Shown here in pieces: positions 32,772 through 38,774 of a DNA stretch of 38,774 bases; the stretch's first letter is position 1, and each line of letters opens with the position of its first letter. This DNA is from Hirschia sp. GTDB taxonomy: Bacteria > Pseudomonadota > Alphaproteobacteria > Caulobacterales > Hyphomonadaceae. The translations under genes were made by a program, and so were the position numbers. The notes beneath the pieces are model-generated. The model was not told the DNA's origin. It saw nothing but the letters and a program-made list of their open reading frames with translations, and made no database searches. The DNA lies in contig PAQI01000003.1 in the NCBI GenBank assembly GCA_002709235.1, positions 89,268 to 128,041 of the forward strand, given 5' to 3'.

Positions 32772-33843
32772 TGGCCATCTCCTGTCCGTTCTGCCTGTCG
32801 GCAAGACACATTTCTGTTCCGAGCTGACGGCTCATCATCGTCGCGCCCTTGCGGCCCATATGGTTCATGTCGTCCCACAGGGCGAAATCATAGAATTCGG
32901 GGTGAACCGTGCTGCGGTTCAGGTTGAAGACATCATATTGCGGGGCCTGTGCGGCGAGCTGTTCGCCGACGGCTGCAGTGCGGTAGATCTGGTCGACATC
33001 GGGGGACACATAAAGCCCGGTCTTCACGCCAGCCTGGGTGATGCGGTCCAGCCGCTCGATGAGATAGGTCACGCGCGCTTCGATATTGGGGGCACCTGTG
33101 CCTTCGCGTTTCAGGGCGGCGTCAAAGGCCTGGGGTGCGGCGCGGAACTTGTCGCGGCGTTTCTGGATGATGTCGCTTTGCACTTCGTCCAGCGCTTCAT
33201 AGCCATCTTCGCTCATGTCGAAGCCCTGTTCGACCGGGGGCTCGGGCGGCTTGAAGAACAATTGCGAGGCATAGCCCAGGCCCGACAGGTCATAGGCCGC
33301 GCCAATGACAAACAGGCCGGTGCGATAGATGCGCTTGGGGCGGCTCTCGGCAAAGCTGTTGATGCTGGAGAGGATCGCGCCCCAGTGGGACGGGCCGTGA
33401 AACCAGCGTCCGCGTGTGTTGATGGCGTGTGGCACATCGACGGCTTCGGGCAGGGGGCTTTCGATGATCAGGCGGCTGATATGGCCTTTGCCAGCTTGCA
33501 GTACCTGTTCGAGCATCCAGTCCTGCTCGCTGCCATTCAGGCCGAATACACCCAGGTTGAACACCGAGATATCGCCGCAGCCTGCCCCTTTGTAGGAGGC
33601 TTCGACGGCGGCGGGGACAACATGATAAAGCGTGCGCGAGCTGCCGAGGAATACCGTGTCAAAACGGGCGGCGTCAGCGGTATAGGCGTCCAGTTTAGGG
33701 GTAAGCACCATCATGAAGGGGCGGGGCATGATCTGGCGCAGGCCGAGCGACAATCCAACAGAGCATAACGCAAACACCAGCAGGAACAGCATGACTGCTC
33801 CAGATGCGCGCGGTGTCTTCGCCTGTTGGTCGGATTGGCCCAT
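32758..33843 (-). CDS. Membrane-anchored SGNH-like protein, partner of the MBOAT acyltransferase
   Basis: A 361-residue protein with one N-terminal membrane helix (~17-36) and a periplasmic domain. FDTVFLGSSRTLYHVVP (Ser68 or Ser69) supplies a candidate nucleophile like the first SGNH block, and WDDMNHMGRKGA near the C-terminus (Asp324/325, His328) matches the D-x-x-H block. This is the arrangement of AlgX/AlgJ/DltD-like partners that accept the acyl group from an MBOAT protein and place it on a polysaccharide. I do not recognise a named family. The gene overlaps the MBOAT gene by 14 bases. The middle region (~190-290) is charged and helical and may bind the glycan or the partner. Confidence 0.75.
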   Translation of the reverse strand: MGQSDQQAKTPRASGAVMLFLLVFALCSVGLSLGLRQIMPRPFMMVLTPKLDAYTADAARFDTVFLGSSRTLYHVVPAAVEASYKGAGCGDISVFNLGVFGLNGSEQDWMLEQVLQAGKGHISRLIIESPLPEAVDVPHAINTRGRWFHGPSHWGAILSSINSFAESRPKRIYRTGLFVIGAAYDLSGLGYASQLFFKPPEPPVEQGFDMSEDGYEALDEVQSDIIQKRRDKFRAAPQAFDAALKREGTGAPNIEARVTYLIERLDRITQAGVKTGLYVSPDVDQIYRTAAVGEQLAAQAPQYDVFNLNRSTVHPEFYDFALWDDMNHMGRKGATMMSRQLGTEMCLADRQNGQEMANVVH

Positions 33844-33955
33844 TGTGCTGGAAACCCCGGGATCTTCTGGTGATGCGCAATACGCCGATCAGGTGAGGCG
33901 GCTACGCGGTTTTTCGCCTTTTCAAAAGCAAGGCGCGTGCCATGCCCGGCGGATT

Positions 33956-34723
33956 TCAGTGTGTATATGCGGGTGGTTCGGGAGGATTGATCGCAACAAT
34001 GGAATAGCCCTCTGACTTGAGTTGCCTGATCAGCATTCGCGTTGAGTCCTCGGCCGTTCCGGTCGGGGGATGAAGCAGGATCACACCCTTACCGCCTGCG
34101 CGTTCAAGATTGATGAATATGCGCTCGACAATTTCCTCGGCCGGTATGCCGCTCCAGTCTGCGCCATCGGCCTGCACCCATACCGGGATCAGCCCCAATT
34201 GGGACATTTGCTGATCAAGATCGTCATTGATGTGCAGAAATGGAAAGCGAAACAGCCGGATGGTGAAATCCTCGTCGCCGGGAATGGTGTGGACCGCGTT
34301 TTCGATGGCCTGATTGCCGCGCAGGATCTGGTCGCGGGCTTCGGAAGGTGAGAGCCTGATCAGGTCTGGATGGGACCAGCTATGGCCACCAAGAGCATGG
34401 CCGCGCTGGCGGATGAGGCGCACCAGGCTGCGATTGCGTGAGGCATTGTCGCCGCGCAGGAAGAAAGTCGCCTTGACGCATTGGCGGGACAATTCATCCA
34501 GAACGCGCTGTGTTTCATGCACATGCGGGCCATCATCATAGGTCAGGACAACCTCATGATCGCGCAGCAGGTCCATGGTCGCGACGCTGCCATCCAGCGT
34601 GATCTGGCGTGATGTGCCGATGGCGTCTGGCAGGCATTCAATCACGCGATTGGGATCATCTGTCTGGCCGGTACAGGCAGACATGATCATGAACAAGGGA
34701 ACGAGCAGGGACAGGCGTTTCAT
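33956..34723 (-). CDS. Secreted polysaccharide deacetylase (NodB domain) lipoprotein
   Basis: A 255-residue carbohydrate esterase family 4 protein that removes N- or O-acetyl groups from glycans. A lipoprotein signal ends MSAC (Cys17). The NodB domain shows motif 1 TYDDGPH (Asp63, Asp64), motif 2 HSWSHP (His114 and His118 as metal ligands), motif 3 RLFRFPF, motif 4 ADGADWSG and motif 5 VILLHPP, so the metal site is complete. It lies 112 bases upstream of the SGNH-like gene on the same strand, making an acylation/deacetylation set. Peptidoglycan or chitooligosaccharide are alternative substrates. The ATG at 34723 lacks a strong ribosome-binding site. Confidence 0.92.
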   Translation of the reverse strand: MKRLSLLVPLFMIMSACTGQTDDPNRVIECLPDAIGTSRQITLDGSVATMDLLRDHEVVLTYDDGPHVHETQRVLDELSRQCVKATFFLRGDNASRNRSLVRLIRQRGHALGGHSWSHPDLIRLSPSEARDQILRGNQAIENAVHTIPGDEDFTIRLFRFPFLHINDDLDQQMSQLGLIPVWVQADGADWSGIPAEEIVERIFINLERAGGKGVILLHPPTGTAEDSTRMLIRQLKSEGYSIVAINPPEPPAYTH

Positions 34724-34886
34724 ATCGAGGCATCCGTCGGTTCGGATGACTGACGGTGCAAATGTGCGACCGATAATGGGCGTGGCGAGTCTTCATAACC
34801 TGCGATTAATTGAACCAGATTGAATTTAGGGGCTTTTCCTGCGATCCATTCTCAATATAGTCCCCCGCAATGATGGGAGTCACTTC

Positions 34887-35153
34887 ATGACACTGGACCA
34901 GCTCGCCAAGGGCGTCGTCGCACATATTACCGGATTTCAGAGCAAGACCGGCGCAGACAACCAGGATGCGAAGGTTGTGTCGAAACTGCGCGAGATCGGA
35001 TTTGCCGAAGGTGATGAAGTCGAGCTGATGCATACGGGGCTGTTGTTTGGCACGCCGCTGTCGTTTCGGCTGAACCGCACGATCATCGCCCTGCGCAAGC
35101 GTGAGGCCTCCCTGATCACCATTTCCACTGTAGAACAGGCGGCCTCCCGTTGA
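34887..35153 (+). CDS. feoA: FeoA-domain protein
   Basis: An 88-residue cytoplasmic SH3-like protein that supports FeoB in ferrous iron uptake. Family features are the start region LDQLAKGVVAHITGF, the LREIGFAEGDEVELMHTGL segment and LSFRLNRTIIALRKREA. GGGAG lies six bases before the ATG. The stop TGA (35151-35153) overlaps a possible TTG start of feoB, so the pair is coupled. The upstream 163 bases are shared with the divergent deacetylase gene; no convincing Fur or Irr box was found there. Confidence 0.93.
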   Translation: MTLDQLAKGVVAHITGFQSKTGADNQDAKVVSKLREIGFAEGDEVELMHTGLLFGTPLSFRLNRTIIALRKREASLITISTVEQAASR

Positions 35154-35155
35154 GC

Positions 35156-36976
35156 ATGTTGAAACTCGCCCTTGTCGGCGCGCCCAATTGCGGCAAGACG
35201 ACCCTGTTCAACGGCCTGACTGGCGGCGTGGCCAAGACGGCGAACTATTCGGGCGTGACGGTCGAGACCCGTTCCGGCAAATTCGAGACACTGGCCGGCG
35301 CGACGGTTGAAGTGGTGGACCTGCCGGGCGTTTACGGGCTTGACGCAGGATCTGTGGACGAGCGCGTCGCGGTGGATGCGATCCTTGGCAAGCTGCCGGG
35401 AGAGACCGCGCCTGATGCGCTGATCCTCGTGATTGATGCGGCGCATCTGCGGACCCACCTTCACACGGTCTTGCAGTTTGCCACGCTGGGCCTTCCCCTG
35501 ATCGTGTCGCTGAACATGATGGATCTGGCTGAACGCGATGGCATGGTCTTCGACATTCCCAAGCTGGAAGCTGCGCTGGGTGTGCCGGTGATTGCCACGC
35601 GCGCGACGCGTTCCGCGGGCCGCAAGGCGCTGATCGAGGCGATAGACGCCAACCGCCACAAGCTGGAGAGCGCAGCTGTTGCGCGCCAGGAATTCGACCT
35701 GAAGGATCTTCAGCGTCAGGCCCGAAAGATTGCCAATGAGGTGATTGTCCACGAACCGGCGATGAACCAGTTCACCCGCATGGTGGACAAGGTTGTGTTG
35801 CATCCAGTTGGCGGGCTGGTGATCCTGTTTGCGATATTGTTCTTCATGTTCCAGGCGGTGTTCAGCTGGGCTGTGCCGTTCATGGATGTGATTGATGGCG
35901 GATTTGGATCTCTTGCGGAATTTGTCTCGGCGAAGCTGCCCGATGGATTGTTGCAGAGCCTGATTGCCGACGGAATGATTGCCGGTGTGGGGTCTGTTCT
36001 GGTGTTCCTGCCGCAGATCGTGATCCTGTTCTGTTTCATCCTGTTGCTGGAAGCGTCCGGTTACATGTCGCGCGCGGCGTTTCTTCTGGATGCGTGGATG
36101 ATGAAATTCGGGCTGAATGGCCGGGCTTTCATTCCGCTATTGTCATCCTTTGCCTGCGCCATTCCCGGTGTGATGGCGGCGCGCACGATCGAGAACGAAA
36201 AAGACCGGATTACCACGATCATGGTGGCTCCGCTGATGACCTGTTCGGCGCGCCTGCCGGTCTATACGCTTCTGATTTCGGCCTTTATTCCTGCAGAGAC
36301 CGTCTGGGGCGGTATCGGCTTGCAGGGGCTGGTGATGTTCAGCCTCTATATGGCGGGTATCATCAGTGCGATCATCATCTCGTTCGTCCTGAAACTGACG
36401 GCGACACGCGGGCCCTCGCAGCCACTGATCATGGAATTGCCGACCTACAAGGTGCCCCAGCCGCGCGACTTTTTCCTCGGGCTCTGGATGCGGGTGAAAG
36501 CGTTTCTGAAACGCGCAGGGACGATCATCTTTGCGTCATCCGTGGTGATCTGGGCGCTGGTGACATTCCCGCTGAATGTGGAGTTCAAGGACACGATTGC
36601 CGGACGGGTGGGGACATTCCTTGAGCCTGTCTTTGCGCCGATCGGCTTCAATGCCGAGATGGTGATTTCGCTGATCCCCGGCATGGCCGCGCGCGAGGTG
36701 GCGGTTTCCGTGCTGGCGACGGTCTATGCGGTGCAGGGCGGTGAGGAGAATAGGGACGGTATTGCCGCGACTCTGGCGGCGGGCTGGTCACTGCCCATGG
36801 CGCTGTCATTCCTGGCGTGGTTTGTCTATGCGCCGCAATGCTTTGCCACGATCGCCACTGTGCGCCGCGAGACGAACAGTTGGGGATGGGCCGGTTTCAT
36901 GACCGCCTATCTGTTCGCCCTGGCCTATCTGGCCTCAATGGCGACGTTCTGGATTGCAACGGCTGTCGGGCTTTAA
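35156..36976 (+). CDS. feoB: Ferrous iron transporter FeoB
   Basis: A GTP-dependent Fe(II) permease of the inner membrane, 606 residues from ATG 35156 (608 if a TTG at 35150 overlapping the feoA stop is used). The GTPase domain shows G1 GAPNCGKTT (residues 8-16), G3 DLPG (~55) and G4 NMMD (~120). Two Gate regions follow, with conserved cysteines in SFACAIPGVMAARTI and APLMTCSARLPVY, and the late motif SLIPGMAAREVAVSVL. E. coli FeoB is ~770 residues; this shorter form lacks the long C-terminal part, as in other alphaproteobacteria. Its last four bases overlap the 3' end of the convergent TIR gene. Confidence 0.95.
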   Translation: MLKLALVGAPNCGKTTLFNGLTGGVAKTANYSGVTVETRSGKFETLAGATVEVVDLPGVYGLDAGSVDERVAVDAILGKLPGETAPDALILVIDAAHLRTHLHTVLQFATLGLPLIVSLNMMDLAERDGMVFDIPKLEAALGVPVIATRATRSAGRKALIEAIDANRHKLESAAVARQEFDLKDLQRQARKIANEVIVHEPAMNQFTRMVDKVVLHPVGGLVILFAILFFMFQAVFSWAVPFMDVIDGGFGSLAEFVSAKLPDGLLQSLIADGMIAGVGSVLVFLPQIVILFCFILLLEASGYMSRAAFLLDAWMMKFGLNGRAFIPLLSSFACAIPGVMAARTIENEKDRITTIMVAPLMTCSARLPVYTLLISAFIPAETVWGGIGLQGLVMFSLYMAGIISAIIISFVLKLTATRGPSQPLIMELPTYKVPQPRDFFLGLWMRVKAFLKRAGTIIFASSVVIWALVTFPLNVEFKDTIAGRVGTFLEPVFAPIGFNAEMVISLIPGMAAREVAVSVLATVYAVQGGEENRDGIAATLAAGWSLPMALSFLAWFVYAPQCFATIATVRRETNSWGWAGFMTAYLFALAYLASMATFWIATAVGL

Positions 36977-38166
36977 AGAGGCTGTCTGGCGGTCAATGCT
37001 CGCCGGATAATCATGGTCGTAACAGCAGCGCCGGGCAGGACAAATGCACTGGCTAAACCCAATATCGAGAGTCTATGCGTCACACTCCAATTGGGCAAGG
37101 CGGCTTGTAACAGCATCAAACCGCCTGACAGCTGGATTGAGCAGAGCACTGCAAAGCCGAGCAGGTTCGCGAAACTTAAGCGGTATCCAGTGCTGCTGCC
37201 GTAAGTTTGGTTACGCTCTACTGATTTCTGCGATACAACTTCATCTTCAATTTCTGCGAGTTCACGCAAAGTGCCGTGTACCGTTGAAATGATCGTATCC
37301 CAGTTCTCAGTATTCGCGATGGAGCCCGAAAAAATATTCAGCTGACTCAATTCATAGGCAAATGCCTGTGTGAGCCCTGTCTCGTTCGTTCCGTCGATAG
37401 AAATCGGGAACACATGCGCCCCTTTTTGAGAGGCTACTCCCAATTCCTTGCTGACATTCGGAGACGCCATTGAGTTGGTCGATAACAACAATACAAAGAT
37501 CGGGGCTTCCTCGATGCGAGAGACAATCTTCTCTCTGAAATTACCGCTACCTAGATCTTTGTCATACCAAGGCGTGAGTCCGGCTTCGCGTAGCAGGTTG
37601 AAGCACATCTCACAGGCTTCAGTGTCTTTTCTCGAATAGCTGATGAAGACATTGGGCCGCTTCTCGTCGGAATCTTTGGGTGCATTTGGGCGACTTCCTA
37701 CAGAGACAACTTTCTTGTCGTCTGTATTATGGGAAGGCTTAGCTTCTCGAACGTTACTATTATTTTCATCCAACGCAGATTGGCGATGGTGAATGATTGG
37801 TGCAATTTTTTTGAACTGATCAAGCCAGACGTCATCATTCTGCAGGGTCAAGGTATTCAAACGATTGAAAGGAACAGGGATTAGCTTGCTGTCCAGATCT
37901 GGCGTTGTTATTTGCACCAGCTTCTCCAGCTTCATGGACATTGCAGCTTCGCTTCGAATGCTTTCTGAATTGATGCTGAAAGGTGACCAGATCACTACTG
38001 CAATATCAGCAGTTTCGAGCCCTGAATGAATTGCGGCCATCCAATTTTCGCCGGGAATGATCTGATCATCAATACGCACAACATCATAGCCGGCCCGAGT
38101 TAGGCCGGTAACAACGCGCTGCGCCTGTTCGACGTCACGCCTCGAACTGGATATGTAGACTTTCAA
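36973..38166 (-). CDS. Tandem TIR-domain protein with two C-terminal membrane helices
   Basis: A 397-residue protein with two TIR domains. TIR1 (residues ~1-110) starts MKVYISSSRRDVEQA and has VVIWSPFSINSESIRSEAAM with a candidate catalytic Glu73. TIR2 (~170-300) starts PNVFISYSRKDTEA and has VLLLSTNSMASPNVSKELGV with candidate Glu241. A polar linker (~125-170) separates them. Two hydrophobic segments at ~333-355 and ~366-387 form a membrane hairpin. Bacterial TIR domains commonly hydrolyse NAD+ in phage defence or act as effectors; that is the likely role, not proven. The start is TTG at 38166 with GGAG seven bases upstream. The gene is clearly more AT-rich than its neighbours, which suggests horizontal transfer. 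Its stop overlaps the feoB stop by four bases. Confidence 0.85.
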   Translation of the reverse strand: MKVYISSSRRDVEQAQRVVTGLTRAGYDVVRIDDQIIPGENWMAAIHSGLETADIAVVIWSPFSINSESIRSEAAMSMKLEKLVQITTPDLDSKLIPVPFNRLNTLTLQNDDVWLDQFKKIAPIIHHRQSALDENNSNVREAKPSHNTDDKKVVSVGSRPNAPKDSDEKRPNVFISYSRKDTEACEMCFNLLREAGLTPWYDKDLGSGNFREKIVSRIEEAPIFVLLLSTNSMASPNVSKELGVASQKGAHVFPISIDGTNETGLTQAFAYELSQLNIFSGSIANTENWDTIISTVHGTLRELAEIEDEVVSQKSVERNQTYGSSTGYRLSFANLLGFAVLCSIQLSGGLMLLQAALPNWSVTHRLSILGLASAFVLPGAAVTTMIIRRALTARQPL

Positions 38167-38184
38167 AAAGGCACTCCAAAGATA

Positions 38185-38212
38185 CGAGCGGATAGTGGAA
38201 TTTAGCCGCTCG
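38185..38212 (-). terminator. Candidate terminator of the cold-shock gene
   Basis: CGAGCGG (38185-38191) and CCGCTCG (38206-38212) form a 7-bp stem with a 14-base loop between the csp stop and the TIR start. Read leftward it is followed by TATCTTT. The large loop and short T-run make it weak, so readthrough into the TIR gene is possible. Confidence 0.45.
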
Positions 38213-38241
38213 CATCTGTTTTAGGTTCAGGTCAGCTAGCC

Positions 38242-38451
38242 TCAGAGCGGTTTGAGCTCTCCGGCATAGACCTTATCGCGTTTGGGGTCTGTGACCATTT
38301 CGAAGGAGACCTTCTGGCCTTCTTCCAGCTCTTTCATACCCGCTGAGTGGACTGCTGTGATGTGCACGAACACATCCTTGCCGCCGTCATCCGGCTCGAT
38401 GAATCCAAAACCTTTAGTGGTATTGAACCATTTAACGGTTCCCGTCGCCAT
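38242..38451 (-). CDS. Cold-shock domain protein (CspA family)
   Basis: A 69-residue single cold-shock domain, an RNA- and ssDNA-binding beta barrel. The RNP1 motif KGFGFIEP (residues 13-20) and RNP2 VFVHI (27-31) are both intact, and the start [18 protein letters not shown] is typical. The ATG at 38451 is preceded by CAGGAGACG as a strong ribosome-binding site. A perfect 8-bp inverted repeat lies 29-53 bases upstream and may structure the leader. The 323 bases from here to the window end hold this leader and a terminator near the edge but no convincing gene. Confidence 0.96.
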   Translation of the reverse strand: MATGTVKWFNTTKGFGFIEPDDGGKDVFVHITAVHSAGMKELEEGQKVSFEMVTDPKRDKVYAGELKPL

Positions 38452-38479
38452 ATTCGTCTCCTGTGGATTGTGGCGCTGA

Positions 38480-38504
38480 AGGCGTGTGAAGCAATAACAC
38501 GCCT
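38480..38504 (-). promoter_or_regulatory. Inverted repeat in the csp upstream/leader region
   Basis: AGGCGTGT (38480-38487) and ACACGCCT (38497-38504) are perfect 8-base arms around a 9-base loop, 29-53 bases before the csp start codon. If transcribed it forms a hairpin in the 5' leader, where cold-shock mRNAs often carry temperature-sensitive structure. It could also be a protein-binding dyad. The transcription start is not identifiable. Confidence 0.4.
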
Positions 38505-38710
38505 GTTCGATCCCCTGCGGAGACGAAAGCTGGACAGCGGATATGCAGTCCGGATTTGGTCAAGTCTTGCGTCCCTTTCACCGCATGACCCCATAATTGA
38601 AGCCTTCGGTGCTTGTCTTCGACCGGCGGACGCCGAAACGTCCGGACCGGGCAGTCCGATCCTTCCGTCTTCTTCCGTCACCCTAAAATATGCCCAGCGC
38701 AGACAAGAAA

Positions 38711-38747
38711 ACGGCGCTCCGGAAAATTCCGGAACGCCGTCTTTATA
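38711..38747 (-). terminator. Rho-independent terminator of a gene beyond the window edge
   Basis: ACGGCGCTCCGGAA (38711-38724) pairs with TTCCGGAACGCCGT (38727-38740) with two mismatches and a tight AA loop. On the minus strand the stem is followed by TTTTCTTG, on the plus strand by CTTTAT, so it best serves a leftward gene whose 3' end lies past 38774, though it may work both ways. Confidence 0.7.
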
Positions 38748-38774
38748 GCAGCAAATTGTCGCAGGTTATACGGA

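Noticed and set aside
32686-33768. 360-residue open frame antisense to the SGNH-like gene
   Set aside because: It spans two overlapping genes on the other strand and lacks a ribosome-binding site and any known motif.
34724-34886. Fur or Irr box upstream of feoAB
   Set aside because: Only short AT-rich ATTGA/TCAAT fragments with irregular spacing were found; none fits a known consensus well enough.
38347-38748. 133-residue plus-strand open frame overlapping csp and its leader
   Set aside because: It overlaps the certain cold-shock gene in antisense, has no motif, and runs through a terminator hairpin.

Overview
The window looks like chromosomal DNA of a GC-rich alphaproteobacterium of the Caulobacterales/Maricaulales group, most likely a Hyphomonadaceae or Maricaulis relative. 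The strongest pointers are a very large PodJ-type polarity protein with a CtrA-type box and GANTC (CcrM) sites upstream, the conserved TauE/TIGR02186 pair, and GTCATCCCGG-type palindromic repeats. No rRNA, tRNA, CRISPR array, integrase or transposase was recognised. The assignment rests on protein family recognition and is not a phylogeny.

Layout. 1-465: 3' part of an unrecognised gene whose reading frame runs through palindromic repeat elements. 600-1898: serS. 2045-8100: EamA-type exporter, orphan pdeM, OmpA lipoprotein, DUF2254 membrane protein, TIGR02186 protein and TauE/SafE transporter. 8116-12372: PodJ-like giant, read leftward from a regulatory intergenic region that also drives a MerR regulator rightward. 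12674-18572: MerR regulator, acyl-CoA dehydrogenase, thiolase and FadB-type fusion, a fatty-acid beta-oxidation set closed by a clear terminator. 18785-21121: universal stress protein, a small conserved protein and a secreted or lipid-anchored protein. 21128-25625: a dialkylresorcinol-type lipid cluster (two hotdog proteins, DarA-like, DarB-like, a small HTH-like protein, a BtrH-type acyltransferase). 25785-29387: two family-2 glycosyltransferases and a flippase. 29458-30892: a paralogue of the first gene, next to four tandem ~185-bp repeat units. 30934-34723: DCC-family oxidoreductase, MBOAT acyltransferase with an SGNH-like partner, and a secreted polysaccharide deacetylase. 34887-36976: feoAB. 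36973-38166: an AT-richer gene for a protein with two TIR domains and two membrane helices. 38242-38451: cold-shock protein.

How the parts work together. The fad genes with a cysteine-free MerR protein form a plausible self-contained beta-oxidation regulon. DarB-, DarA- and BtrH-like proteins with two hotdog proteins suggest synthesis of a cyclohexanedione or resorcinol lipid, but there is no acyl carrier protein gene and no polyene-extending ketosynthase here. The glycosyltransferases, flippase, MBOAT/SGNH pair and deacetylase suggest synthesis and decoration of a surface glycan. The most unusual items are the dar-like cluster with its BtrH-type enzyme, the TIR-TIR-2TM protein, and the palindromic repeats associated with both copies of an undescribed gene family.
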